35,796 bases of DNA from Bacillota bacterium (GCA_021799435.1 JAJZAN010000027.1:1-35796), one strand, 5' to 3'. Counted from the first letter of the stretch, positions 7,356-16,268 are shown. Translations and numbers: made by a program. Notes: generated from the sequence alone by a model not told the origin.

Positions 7356-7361
7356 TATAAT
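7356..7361 (+). promoter_or_regulatory. Candidate -10 box for the molybdenum hydroxylase operon
   Basis: A perfect TATAAT lies 30 bp before the large-subunit start. The -35 region is poor (GAGCCA at 17 bp; TTGCAG at 22 bp), so expression may need an activator. Confidence 0.4.
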
Positions 7362-7391
7362 TAAGAGGACATCCCGAAACGAGGTGAAGTC

Positions 7392-9659
7392 ATGGCCGTA
7401 CATGAAAGTTGGATTGGAAAAGCGCTGCCTCGCGTGGAAGACCGTGCCCTCATTCAAGGTCAAGGCCAGTACGTCAGCGACATTCGGTTTGACGGGCAAT
7501 GGGTGATGGCTCTGGTCCGTTCCCCGCACGCGCACGCCCGCATCACGCGCATTGATACCGAAGCGGCGGCAGCCTTAGAAGGCGTTCGAGCCGTCATTAC
7601 CGCCAGGGACATGGAGGCGATGCGGCGGGGACTGCCCGAATCGGGTCCCGTGGCCCCTCCGGCACTGGCGTATGAAGAAGTGTTCTATGTGGGAGAGCCT
7701 GTGGCCGCCGTGCTGGCTGACAACCGCTACTTGGCAGAAGACGGTGCCGATTTGGTTCAAGTGCATTACGAACCTCTTCCAGTCCTGACGTCGGCTGAGC
7801 AAGCCGCAAAAGACGAGGTTATCTTGCATCCCAGTATCGGCAGCAATGTGTTCGACGCATTTCACATCACCAGCGGGGATGGCCGCGAAGCCCTCAAGCA
7901 GGCGGACCATATCATTCGGGCGACCCTGCAGATGGGACGCGTCAGTCCCCAGCCAATGGAGCCGCGGGCCATTGCCGCATCCTACAACCCGGTCGACCAG
8001 ACGCTCGTGGTCTATCACGCCACGCAATCGGTGCACCGTGCACAGGAACGCATCGCCGAAATTACGGGGTTGGACAAGGACCACGTCCGAGTCATCGCGC
8101 CCGAGGTAGGCGGAGGTTTCGGCGTCAAGAACGGCAGTTATCCCGAGGAAGCTTTGGTCACCTACCTCGCCAAGCACTTTAAGCGCCCCATCAAGTGGGC
8201 CGGCGACCGTTTCGAAGAGTTCCTCAGCACCAGTCAGGAACGCGAGCAGACCCATCACGTAGAACTGGGTTTGAATAAGGATGGCACTATCGTAGCCCTC
8301 GTGGATACATACTATCAGGACAACGGCGCCTATCCCGGCGGCGGAGCCATGGTATCCCGCAATACCGCCCGGAACTTGCCGGGCCCTTACCGTATCCCCC
8401 ACATGCACATCGACGGCTACACGGTGTTCACCAACAAAGTCATGCAGAGGCCGTATCGCGGCGCAGGGCGGCCCCAGGGCCATTACATCATCGAACGCAT
8501 GCTGGACCGGGCTGCGGACGAGTTGGGCTTGGACCGCGTGGACATTCGAATGAAGAACCTCATTCGGCCGGACGAATTCCCGCATCGGACCGGCACCGAT
8601 TCAGTCTATGACTCCGGCGACTATCCGGCCGACTTTTCCGACCTGCTCGAGCTCATCGACGTCCCCGCATTTCGCCGTCGGCAACAGGAAGAGCGCCAAA
8701 AAGGCATCCGTTTAGGTCTGGGGCTTTCCAACTGCGTCGAAATTTCGGCGGGTTTCGGATTCGAAGGCGTACGCCTGACCCTCATGGAAGACGGCCGGGT
8801 TATGCTGGCGACCGGTGCTACCGGGCAAGGCCAGGGACATCGCACCGCGCTGGCCCAAATTGCAGCTGACGCCCTTCAACTGCCGGTTGAGCGCATTGTG
8901 GTCATGGAAGGCGATACCGCTCGCATCGATAAGGGCATCGGCACATTCGGCAGCCGCACCATCATCATGGCCGGCAACGCGGCTACCATGGCCAGTGAAG
9001 GACTGGTGGCAAAGGCCAAAGAAATGGCCGCCACCTTGCTTGAAGCCGCAGTCGACGATGTGGTGTTTTCCGAAGGCCAATTTTCAGTCCAAGGGGTCCC
9101 CAGTGTCTCGATGGATTGGACCGCACTCGCCGAACGGGTGGCGCAGACAGGAGAGACTCCCCTCTCTCACGAAGACGTCTTCTCGTCCGGCGTTGCCACC
9201 TATGGCTTTGGATCCCACGCAGCCATCGTCCGCGTAGACGAAAAAACGGGAGAAACCCGTATCGAACGCTATGTCATCGTCCACGACACCGGCAAGGTGG
9301 TTAATCCCCTTCTAGCCAATGGCCAAGTTATCGGAGGAACGGTGCAGGGTCTGGGCTCAGCCTTATACGAAGAGATGATCTTCAACGAGGACGGCCAACC
9401 GCTAACCACGTCGTTCTTAGACTATCGTCTTCCAGGCGCAACTGAGAGTCCCGATATTGAAATCCACCACCGCGATTACCCGGCTCCGGGCAATCCCGCG
9501 GGATACAAGGGCGTCGGTGAAGCGGGCATCATCCCCTCACAAGCCATCATACTGTCGGCCGTCGAAGATGCCTTCAACGACCGCGGCCTCAAGCTGGATT
9601 TTGCTCCGGTGACACCGGCCCGTCTCTTTCAAGCCTTAACAAGGGAGGAAACCAAGTGA
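7392..9659 (+). CDS. Xanthine dehydrogenase / CO dehydrogenase-family molybdenum hydroxylase, large subunit (form II type)
   Basis: 755-aa molybdopterin-binding subunit. Visible sites are GGGFGVK at 240-246, the active-site loop PYRGAGR at 354-360, and the catalytic glutamate E710 in GVGEAG. True (form I) CO dehydrogenases carry AYxCSFR with a copper-binding cysteine; the PYRGAGR loop marks the form II group, whose substrates are mostly unknown and may be purines, aldehydes or N-heterocycles. The ATG at 7392 follows GAGGTGA by 4 nt. It heads a large-medium-small subunit order and overlaps the next gene by 4 bp (GTGA). No maturation gene (XdhC/CoxF type) is in the window. Confidence 0.92.
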   Translation: MAVHESWIGKALPRVEDRALIQGQGQYVSDIRFDGQWVMALVRSPHAHARITRIDTEAAAALEGVRAVITARDMEAMRRGLPESGPVAPPALAYEEVFYVGEPVAAVLADNRYLAEDGADLVQVHYEPLPVLTSAEQAAKDEVILHPSIGSNVFDAFHITSGDGREALKQADHIIRATLQMGRVSPQPMEPRAIAASYNPVDQTLVVYHATQSVHRAQERIAEITGLDKDHVRVIAPEVGGGFGVKNGSYPEEALVTYLAKHFKRPIKWAGDRFEEFLSTSQEREQTHHVELGLNKDGTIVALVDTYYQDNGAYPGGGAMVSRNTARNLPGPYRIPHMHIDGYTVFTNKVMQRPYRGAGRPQGHYIIERMLDRAADELGLDRVDIRMKNLIRPDEFPHRTGTDSVYDSGDYPADFSDLLELIDVPAFRRRQQEERQKGIRLGLGLSNCVEISAGFGFEGVRLTLMEDGRVMLATGATGQGQGHRTALAQIAADALQLPVERIVVMEGDTARIDKGIGTFGSRTIIMAGNAATMASEGLVAKAKEMAATLLEAAVDDVVFSEGQFSVQGVPSVSMDWTALAERVAQTGETPLSHEDVFSSGVATYGFGSHAAIVRVDEKTGETRIERYVIVHDTGKVVNPLLANGQVIGGTVQGLGSALYEEMIFNEDGQPLTTSFLDYRLPGATESPDIEIHHRDYPAPGNPAGYKGVGEAGIIPSQAIILSAVEDAFNDRGLKLDFAPVTPARLFQALTREETK

Positions 9660-10534
9660 AGCCTCCGGCCTTTGAATATGTATGTCCAGCCAGTATTGCC
9701 GAGGCACTGGAAGCCTTGGCCGCCCGTGACGACGCCAAGGTGCTGGCAGGCGGTCAAAGTCTCATTCCCATGATGAACATGCGCCTGGCACGACCCGGTC
9801 TCCTGGTTGACATTAATCGTGTTCCTGAACTGGCAGCGATCCAGGATGAGGGCGACACGCTCCAAATTGGCGCTCTCGTGCGGCACTATCAACTCGAAAC
9901 CGACGCTCGCATCAAAGAGGCCTTCCCTCTCATTCCGGCCGCCGAGCGCCTCATCGGCCATCCCGCCATTCGCTCCCGCGGCACCATCGGAGGAAGCCTC
10001 TCCCATGCGGATCCGGCGGCCGAACTGCCAGTCCTGGCCATGCTGGGCGATTGGGAAATGACCGTGGCGTCCCGTGACGGCGGTGTCCGCAGAATCCCAG
10101 CCGCGGAGTTCTTTATGAGCTACCTCATGACCACTCTGGGACCGGACGAATTGCTGACGCACGTGACGGTGCCAAAGCAGCGGACCGGCGGTTCCCACAT
10201 TGCCGAGTTCGCGGTGCGGTCCGGCGACTTCGCCCTCGCCATCGCGGCCGCCATGGTCGAATTAGCTGACGACGGTTCCGTGCGCAGCGTTCGCTTCGCT
10301 TTGGGCGGAGTCAGTGACGTGCCATGGCGCGACCTCGACCTGGAGTCATCTTTGGTGGGCGCCATGAGCAGCGATGCCCTGTGGCGGGAAGCAGGCCGCC
10401 AAGCCGCTGAAGCGATTGACCCGGCCGACGACATACACGCCTCGTCCAGCCACCGCCGACAATTGGCAGAGACCCTGCTGACCGAATCGTTGAGTCGGGC
10501 CGCCGAACAGGCTCGAGAGAGGAGTAGCCACTAA
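9656..10534 (+). CDS. Molybdenum hydroxylase, FAD-binding (medium) subunit
   Basis: 292-aa FAD subunit that passes electrons from the 2Fe-2S clusters to the terminal acceptor. FAD motifs are AGGQSL at 31-36 and TIGGS at 110-114, typical of the CoxM/XdhB family. The start is GTG at 9656, overlapping the large-subunit stop as GTGA, with GGGAGG at 9643-9648. It ends in TAATG, overlapping the small-subunit start by 1 bp, so all three subunits are translationally coupled. Confidence 0.93.
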   Translation: MKPPAFEYVCPASIAEALEALAARDDAKVLAGGQSLIPMMNMRLARPGLLVDINRVPELAAIQDEGDTLQIGALVRHYQLETDARIKEAFPLIPAAERLIGHPAIRSRGTIGGSLSHADPAAELPVLAMLGDWEMTVASRDGGVRRIPAAEFFMSYLMTTLGPDELLTHVTVPKQRTGGSHIAEFAVRSGDFALAIAAAMVELADDGSVRSVRFALGGVSDVPWRDLDLESSLVGAMSSDALWREAGRQAAEAIDPADDIHASSSHRRQLAETLLTESLSRAAEQARERSSH

Positions 10535-11028
10535 TGCCAAACATCACACTCACCGTCAATGGCACCCAGCACCATTTGGATGTCGAACCGCGCTGGCTCT
10601 TGGCCGATGTCCTGCGCGAGCAGCTGAACCTCACCGGCACCCATTTAGGATGTGAGCAAGGCGTATGCGGCGCGTGCACCATTTTACTGAATGGCCGGCC
10701 GGCCCGTTCTTGCCTCACGTTAGCGGTGACGGCCGATGGCGCTGACATCGTGACGGTCGAGGGTCTGGCCAAGGACGGAGAACTGCACCCCGTGCAAGAG
10801 GCTTTCTGGCAAGAACACGCCTTACAGTGCGGATTCTGCACTCCCGGTTTCTTAATGACCTCAGTGCACTTCCTCAATGAAAACCCCAACCCCACCCGCC
10901 CAGAAATTCGGGAAGCCTTGTCGGGCAATTTGTGCCGATGCACCGGATATCAGCACATTGTCAACGCCGTAGAACGGGCAGCAGAAACGATGCGGAAGGG
11001 AGCCAACCATGCCATATCCCAAGACTGA
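10534..11028 (+). CDS. Molybdenum hydroxylase, 2Fe-2S (small) subunit
   Basis: 164-aa iron-sulfur subunit with two 2Fe-2S clusters. The N-terminal plant-ferredoxin-type cluster uses C40, C45, C48 and C60; the second uses C99, C102, C134 and C136 in QCGFCTPG and CRCTGY. Q98 precedes the second set as in the family. The ATG at 10534 overlaps the preceding TAA by 1 bp and follows AGAGGAG by 9 nt. Its 3' end overlaps the peptidase gene by 20 bp. Confidence 0.94.
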   Translation: MPNITLTVNGTQHHLDVEPRWLLADVLREQLNLTGTHLGCEQGVCGACTILLNGRPARSCLTLAVTADGADIVTVEGLAKDGELHPVQEAFWQEHALQCGFCTPGFLMTSVHFLNENPNPTRPEIREALSGNLCRCTGYQHIVNAVERAAETMRKGANHAISQD

Positions 11029-13030
11029 GGAACGCCTCGTGACCGAGACCCTGCATGGCCAAACGATAACGGACCGGTACCGATGGCTGGAGCAGGGCGA
11101 TGCTGCGGACGTCAAGGCGTGGACAGCGGAACAAGCCGCCTACACTCGGGAAGTTCTGAGCGGCTACAGCGGCCGAAGGGCCATTCGGACTAGATTGGCC
11201 GAATTGCGCCACCTGCCCGACCTCGACTTGCCGCACGGACACAGTGGCACCCTCATTTACCAGCGCCGCGATCCAGGACAAGAACACACGGTCTTGTATG
11301 CCGAACGCCATGGTGAACGTGTGGTAGTCGCCGATCCCAATGCGCTGGGCGCGGGCGATCCCATGCATGTGGACTGGGCCACGGTCTCGGCCGACGGCCG
11401 CTACGTGCTCTATGGGGTGTCTCAGCATGGCAACGAATGGTCCGTACTGCACGTATTCGACTGGCAGACCGGCCAAACGCTGGAAGACCGCATCCCGCGG
11501 GCCCGGCACGCCTCCATCGCTTTTCCCAAGGATGCCGGCGGATTCTTCTATACCCGCTATCCGTTGCCGGGCGAAGTGCAGGGCAACGACGAATTCTACA
11601 ACGTCACCGTCTTCTACCACCGGTTGGGAACTCCGCACAGTGACGACCTGCGGCTATTTGCTTCGCCGGACGACAAGCGAGCTATTCCCAGGCTCCATCT
11701 CTCGCCGGACGGCGGCACGCTCATTATCAGCCTGTCCTATGGGTGGACGCGCGAGGTCTTGTACCACTTGGATGTCTCTGACATCAGTGCGCTTGAAGAC
11801 GCGAAATTGCTGCTGGATCTGGGCGAGGCCAACATCCATCCGTTCTGGGACGGCAAGCGCTTGTTGGCCCTCACCAACGCTGAAAATCCGGACGGGCGGC
11901 TGGTAGAGATATCGCTCACCGACGGTCACATGCATGACCTGGTTCAAGCGGCGCCGGGAAATCCCATGATCGCGGCGGAGAAAACCGACCGCTACATCGC
12001 CGTGCATGGGTTGTCCGAAGCCGTATCCGAACTGCGCTTCTACAGTCTCGACGGGACACTCTTAAAGACCCTGACCATGCCGGACTTGGCTGGCATTGTA
12101 GGACTTTCCAGCACCGACGAGGCTGTGTTTTGGGGCTTCGAAGGATTCAATCATCCCCGCACCATCGAACGGCTGAGCGACCTGAATCAAGCCCCCGAGC
12201 TCTGGGCCCAAGCTGGCCCGCCCGTCGACGACATTCTGGTATCCAGGGAATGGGCCGTGTCCAAAGACGGCACCCGCGTGCCCATTTTCGTCGCCCACCG
12301 CCGTGACTTCCGCAAAACCGGTGAGACACCCCTAGTTCTGAGCGGATACGGCGGGTTTAACGTCCCTATGCTGCCGCCCTATTCGGCTTCCGTGAGAGCC
12401 TGGGTGGAACGCGGCGGCGTGTACGCCTTGGCGCAAATGCGCGGTGGCAGTGAATTCGGGGAGACTTGGCATCGATCCGGTATGCGGCAAAACAAACAAA
12501 ATGTGTTCGATGATTTCGAAGCCGCGGCCCGGCACCTAATCGAAACCGGGTATACCGATTCGGCGCATTTGGGCGTAACCGGCCGCAGCAACGGCGGACT
12601 CCTGACGGGCACATTCGTCACCCAGCATCCCGATCTGGCCCGCGCTGTCATTATCGGCGTTCCGCTATTGGATATGCTGCGCTACCATCATATGCTTATC
12701 GCCGACCTGTGGACGCAAGAGTACGGGTCTCCGGACAAGGCGGACGAGTTCCCCTGGCTGAAAGCCTATTCACCCTACCACCATGTCCAGGATGGAACGC
12801 ATTATCCCGCCGTGCTGCTATTCACATCGGAGGAAGACAGCCGCGTGGATCCCATGCATGCCCGCAAGATGACCGCCTTGCTGCAGAAGGCCACCGGCTC
12901 ACAGGAACCGGTCTTGCTGCGTGTGGCGGCCAAAGCTGGGCATGGTGTCGGCAAGTCCGTTGACCAGTGGCTCGATGAAGAGGCGGACATCTGGACATTC
13001 CTCTCCCATCACTTGCATTTGCCGGTGTAG
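11009..13030 (+). CDS. Prolyl oligopeptidase (S9A family)
   Basis: 673-aa cytoplasmic serine peptidase that cleaves short peptides after proline. An N-terminal beta-propeller (about 70-400) is followed by an alpha/beta-hydrolase domain. The triad is S527 in GRSNGG, D610 in EEDSRVDP and H645 in AGHGVG. SGYGGFNVPMLP and QMRGGSEFGETWH are typical S9A blocks. No signal peptide is visible. The ATG at 11009 follows AAGGGAG and lies 20 bp inside the small-subunit gene, so it is probably co-translated with the molybdenum hydroxylase. A GC-rich hairpin with a short T-run follows the stop. Confidence 0.93.
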   Translation: MPYPKTEERLVTETLHGQTITDRYRWLEQGDAADVKAWTAEQAAYTREVLSGYSGRRAIRTRLAELRHLPDLDLPHGHSGTLIYQRRDPGQEHTVLYAERHGERVVVADPNALGAGDPMHVDWATVSADGRYVLYGVSQHGNEWSVLHVFDWQTGQTLEDRIPRARHASIAFPKDAGGFFYTRYPLPGEVQGNDEFYNVTVFYHRLGTPHSDDLRLFASPDDKRAIPRLHLSPDGGTLIISLSYGWTREVLYHLDVSDISALEDAKLLLDLGEANIHPFWDGKRLLALTNAENPDGRLVEISLTDGHMHDLVQAAPGNPMIAAEKTDRYIAVHGLSEAVSELRFYSLDGTLLKTLTMPDLAGIVGLSSTDEAVFWGFEGFNHPRTIERLSDLNQAPELWAQAGPPVDDILVSREWAVSKDGTRVPIFVAHRRDFRKTGETPLVLSGYGGFNVPMLPPYSASVRAWVERGGVYALAQMRGGSEFGETWHRSGMRQNKQNVFDDFEAAARHLIETGYTDSAHLGVTGRSNGGLLTGTFVTQHPDLARAVIIGVPLLDMLRYHHMLIADLWTQEYGSPDKADEFPWLKAYSPYHHVQDGTHYPAVLLFTSEEDSRVDPMHARKMTALLQKATGSQEPVLLRVAAKAGHGVGKSVDQWLDEEADIWTFLSHHLHLPV

Positions 13031-13054
13031 ATTCAACCGATTGCGGCGTCACGG

Positions 13055-13077
13055 AGGCGGCCATCCCGGCCGCCTTT
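13055..13077 (+). terminator. Terminator after the prolyl oligopeptidase gene
   Basis: AGGCGGCC and GGCCGCCT form an 8-bp stem with a 5-nt loop, followed by TTTAGTGTT on the plus strand. There is no T-run on the minus strand, though the hairpin also lies just after the mntR stop. Confidence 0.6.
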
Positions 13078-13501
13078 AGTGTTCGCCGAGAGGCATCGGG
13101 CTGTCCAAAAACTGGTGCCACCAATCCGGATGCTGCTCAATATAGAGGACCAGCCGTTCCAACTGATCTAAACGGGCGACATCGAAGTGATGCTCGATAC
13201 CTTCCACAATTTTCAACACGTCCGCTTCGGACCCTATTTGCAACTGTGTCAAGAGGCGCACCAAGATGCGATGGCGCAAATACAACAGGCGACCTTGCTT
13301 GCGTCCTTCGGACGTGAAACTAAATCCGCGGTACCGCTCATAAGTCAATAGTCCGGCCTCATGGAGGCGTCGCACCATTTTGCTGGCGGACGCAGGACTA
13401 ATGGCCAGCACTTCCGACAAATCGGTCACCCGGGCGTAGCCCTTTCGCTCCGTCAACACCCAGATAGCCTCGAGGTAGTCTTCTTGACCCGGAGTGGACA
13501 T
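13076..13501 (-). CDS. mntR: Manganese-responsive transcriptional regulator MntR (DtxR family)
   Basis: 141-aa metal-dependent repressor expected to shut off Mn uptake genes when Mn2+ is plentiful. The start (ATG 13501) is set by the Bacillus MntR N-terminus, MSTPGQEDYLE. The helix-turn-helix is about 22-60 (DLSEVLAISPASASKMVRRL). Metal ligands match the B. subtilis pattern: D8, E11, H77, then E100, E103 and H104 in VEGIEHH, one position later than in Bacillus. Length matches the short MntR form without an SH3-like tail. The ribosome site GGGGAG is only 3 nt away. No manganese transporter is in the window. Confidence 0.92.
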   Translation of the reverse strand: MSTPGQEDYLEAIWVLTERKGYARVTDLSEVLAISPASASKMVRRLHEAGLLTYERYRGFSFTSEGRKQGRLLYLRHRILVRLLTQLQIGSEADVLKIVEGIEHHFDVARLDQLERLVLYIEQHPDWWHQFLDSPMPLGEH

Positions 13502-13571
13502 AGGCTCCCCGCTTTCTGCGAAACGCTTTATCGTATCCATACGCGGGGTTCTCAGATTCGGTGCCTTTTGG

Positions 13572-13615
13572 AAAAAACCGCGAGCGGCCGGGGGACAATT
13601 CCCATCTCCGGCCGC
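13572..13615 (-). terminator. Possible minus-strand terminator
   Basis: GCGGCCGG (13584-13591) pairs with CCGGCCGC (13608-13615), with an inner GGG/CCC. On the minus strand a TTTTTT run follows 6 nt after the stem. It could end transcripts from the SCO-type gene, whose stop is at 13840, which would make that 3' UTR antisense to the small gene at 13659. Confidence 0.4.
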
Positions 13616-13658
13616 CTGGACATATAACAGCATAAAACCCTTAGCGTGGTGAACAGTT

Positions 13659-13898
13659 ATGGCGAAGAAATCCTTGTACCCGGAAATTAGGCGCGAACTC
13701 ATCGACGCGATCAAAAGCGCCTTAGACCACAACCAAGCACAAGAGGCCAAATCTCTGCTAACGTACTTGGGTTGGGTGGACGAAGCCGAAGAAGTCTATG
13801 ACCACTACCGCCATGCCTTTCACCGGGCCTTCGCGGAGACTAACGAGATGCCTTCGTCCATGCCTTTGACACCTGAGCCTCCAGCACAGGCTGACTGA
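13659..13898 (+). CDS. Small helical hypothetical protein
   Basis: 79-aa protein, not recognised. It is charged and helical (RRELIDAIKSALDHNQAQEAKSL, then EAEEVYDHYRHAF), with a proline-rich tail. The amino-acid composition looks coding rather than random. The ribosome site is weak (GGTG about 9 nt upstream). Its last 59 bp overlap the end of the convergent SCO-type gene, and it is divergent from mntR. It could be spurious. Confidence 0.45.
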   Translation: MAKKSLYPEIRRELIDAIKSALDHNQAQEAKSLLTYLGWVDEAEEVYDHYRHAFHRAFAETNEMPSSMPLTPEPPAQAD

Positions 13899-15006
13899 GC
13901 CAATGGTTGCTGCCGTCGTGCGCCCATACCACCTTGCCGGCACTGTTGACCAGTGCATACCAGGTGATGTCCCGCACACCCACTCGCGAGGCCACGGCGC
14001 CGTTCATGTCCACGGCTACGGGGTAGTGCAGCCGCGCGGCCTGCTGGAGTACAGCTGGAAACGCTTTCGCTGAAGGCTCCGTAGGAGCCTCGTCGATGAC
14101 CACCAATGAAGGCAGATGGTGGACTTTGGCGTATTGCTGATAGGTATTGAGAGCTTTAAGTTGGGCCGGCACGTCTGAAAGTTGCTGGAGCCAACTAGCG
14201 GCAAACACGAGGAGATGCGGTTGGCCATTGCCGAGCACCGTGCTGCCGGCTAATCCCGCCGACGATACCAAGGGCAGCTTAACGCGTGCCAAGCTGTGTA
14301 CTTGCGATTCTTGCTGAGTGGCTTCGTGCAGCACCGCCGCCGACGCTTGGGTAGGGTGCGGCAACTGCCGCGCCAATTCCTGGGCAAAGACTTGCGCTTG
14401 CTGTCCGAGACCGTTGTACGCCATCTGGGTAAGGTACAGGCGCCGTTCTTGCCCCTTGGCGTTTAAAATATATACCCCCGGGGTATGATCGATGGCGCCA
14501 TGCTGAATGGCCACATAGATGTGGTAATCCCTCCAGATTTTAGCAAGTTGGTCCTTGCTGCCGGTCAAAAACACCCATTGATGCAACACGCCATGGGCTT
14601 TGGAATAGCTGTACACGTCAGACACGGCCGTTGCTGTAGGGTTGGCGTCTACCGCCACCAACTGTACCTCAGAGGCCGCCTTTTGGCCCAACATATGCTT
14701 GGCCATCACCATTTCCTCAGACGTCAAAGGGCAAATTGTCGTGCATCGACTGTCCAAAAATGCCAAAAGGACAACCTTGCCCCGGTACTGTGACAGGGAC
14801 ACCTGCTGATCAAACTGATCGGTCAAGGTGAAATTCGGTGCCGCCCCCTGCAACGGGGTTCCGGGATCAACATTGGCCGGCGTTTGGACCTGTCCACTCA
14901 CTGTGGCCAACTGCGATGGGGTGTTCGCCGTCTTTGCAGCGACACCGCATCCGCTGACTGCCAGTGCTACGCCCAACAAAATGGCTGGCCACCAGGTTGT
15001 CTTCAT
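13840..15006 (-). CDS. SCO1/SenC-type lipoprotein with a second thioredoxin-like domain
   Basis: 388-aa membrane-anchored protein. Residues 1-20 form a lipoprotein signal with lipobox VSGC (C20). Residues about 50-215 are a SCO domain with the copper-binding motif C88-TTI-C92-P and the distal histidine H174 in DHTPG. SCO proteins deliver copper to the CuA centre of cytochrome c oxidase or act as thiol-disulfide reductants. Residues about 245-385 resemble another thioredoxin fold, but the expected CxxC position reads FAASWLQQL with no cysteine. Start choice: ATG 15006 gives the signal peptide. TTG 15009 is 9 nt from GGAGG and is an alternative. The long upstream frame is rejected because it overlaps the next gene. 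Confidence 0.82.
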   Translation of the reverse strand: MKTTWWPAILLGVALAVSGCGVAAKTANTPSQLATVSGQVQTPANVDPGTPLQGAAPNFTLTDQFDQQVSLSQYRGKVVLLAFLDSRCTTICPLTSEEMVMAKHMLGQKAASEVQLVAVDANPTATAVSDVYSYSKAHGVLHQWVFLTGSKDQLAKIWRDYHIYVAIQHGAIDHTPGVYILNAKGQERRLYLTQMAYNGLGQQAQVFAQELARQLPHPTQASAAVLHEATQQESQVHSLARVKLPLVSSAGLAGSTVLGNGQPHLLVFAASWLQQLSDVPAQLKALNTYQQYAKVHHLPSLVVIDEAPTEPSAKAFPAVLQQAARLHYPVAVDMNGAVASRVGVRDITWYALVNSAGKVVWAHDGSNHWLSQPVLEAQVSKAWTKASR

Positions 15007-15083
15007 CAAAAAATTAAACCTCCATGTCGAATCTTCATCTCGCTTATTGTCCGACCCCTGCCAGCACGTTGTCAACGGGGCCG

Positions 15084-16190
15084 TCAGGACACCGATCCGC
15101 GTCCGCGCGATCCTTCCGCCATGGCACGTCCTGCCGCCGACACCACATCCATGAATGAGGCCCCGCGGTCCCCCCATCCCCATCCCAACCGGGCGTCGAC
15201 GTCGACAGGAACAGGGCGGCCATCCCACGATACTTGCATCTGCGACAAGTGAGACAGCACGCGATCTTGCAAGGCCCTCTGGTCGCCAAACAAAATACCA
15301 GGGAAAACGACCAAAAATGCGCCGCGCTCCCAACGCATCACCACGTCCTTTTGCCGGCAAACACGCCCGACCTCAAGGGCAGCACGCTCCAGCACCCGCT
15401 CGCCAACGTCGTCCCCCAAGCTGTCCACGAGGGGACGATGGCCAGCCAAGTAGCAATACAGAATCCCTGCTGCCTCACTGTCCAGCAGCGTTTGACCGTG
15501 GCGGAGACCATCCTCGCGGCCCAAGATTAATGCTTCAGGAGCTGCAGCCGGCGTCGGAATCCAGGAACGCGTCAACAACCACGAACCGGGCAGCAGCAAG
15601 GCCCCGGCAACCGTCAACCAGGGCACTGTCGTCTTGGCGGGCACCACGAAGAGCAAGTCATGCAAGTTCAACCCCGCAAAGGCCAAAGCGAGAGGGATTC
15701 CCAACCAGACTCGTCCCCGCCCGTATGCCATCAACACCCCCAGCAGAACGGCTGCACCGGCCAGATTGACCGTCAGCAGGATCTGTCCTGGCAGGGACGA
15801 CGCCATGGGAACAAACGGGCTGAAGGGTTCCCCCGGGTGCCACAGAATCCCCACAGCTGCAAAAAGAACTGCACCCAAGATATAGAGACCCGGATAAGAG
15901 CGAGGATTGCGGCCCAACCCGCATAGGACCAATTCGAGAGCAGCCATCTGCACTAAGATGGCTACGCCCACCAGCCACGGGTACCCGGCTGATGATCCGC
16001 CGGAATAGAGCCAGATCGCAAACGCGGCGGCATATGCCGCCACGCTCATCAACAAACGTCCCATGACTCCCGATTTATCCATACCACGGCGAGCTGCAAA
16101 CCAAAACAAGGCCCCTGACAGCAACCAACACGCCAAGAGTCCGTCGAGCAGCGCTTCCCACGGTATGCGAATGAGATGGAGCACGCACAT
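15084..16190 (-). CDS. Polytopic membrane protein with degenerate GGDEF-like domain
   Basis: 368 aa. Residues 10-210 contain about seven hydrophobic segments. Residues about 235-358 follow the GGDEF layout: a helix corresponding to the DxLD/YGHxxGD region (LVDSLGDDVGERVLERAA), then VVMRWERGAFLVVFPG where the GGDEF motif should be (ERGAF at 288-292), and a terminal AAGRAMAEG. Catalytic residues for c-di-GMP synthesis are missing, so it is probably not a diguanylate cyclase. A sensory or GTP-binding role is conceivable. The ATG at 16190 has a weak AGAG site. It lies 77 bp before the SCO-type gene in the same direction. Confidence 0.65.
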   Translation of the reverse strand: MCVLHLIRIPWEALLDGLLACWLLSGALFWFAARRGMDKSGVMGRLLMSVAAYAAAFAIWLYSGGSSAGYPWLVGVAILVQMAALELVLCGLGRNPRSYPGLYILGAVLFAAVGILWHPGEPFSPFVPMASSLPGQILLTVNLAGAAVLLGVLMAYGRGRVWLGIPLALAFAGLNLHDLLFVVPAKTTVPWLTVAGALLLPGSWLLTRSWIPTPAAAPEALILGREDGLRHGQTLLDSEAAGILYCYLAGHRPLVDSLGDDVGERVLERAALEVGRVCRQKDVVMRWERGAFLVVFPGILFGDQRALQDRVLSHLSQMQVSWDGRPVPVDVDARLGWGWGDRGASFMDVVSAAGRAMAEGSRGRGSVS

Positions 16191-16268
16191 CAGCTCTTTT
16201 GCGACACGTTTCTGACTTCTTTCGACATGCGTGGGGAAATTTCCTTCGCGACAAACGGCGGGCAGGAA

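Noticed and set aside
7575-8585. 336-aa minus-strand frame opposite the molybdenum hydroxylase large subunit
   Set aside because: It is antisense to a well-conserved gene with complete active-site motifs, and its product has no recognisable domain; typical shadow of high-GC coding sequence.
7392-11028. Classical aerobic CO dehydrogenase (coxMSL)
   Set aside because: The active-site loop is PYRGAGR, not the AYxCSFR of CO-oxidising form I enzymes, and the gene order is large-medium-small.
15007-15360. N-terminal extension of the SCO-type protein
   Set aside because: It overlaps the conserved end of the upstream membrane protein; the lipoprotein signal begins at 15006 or 15009.
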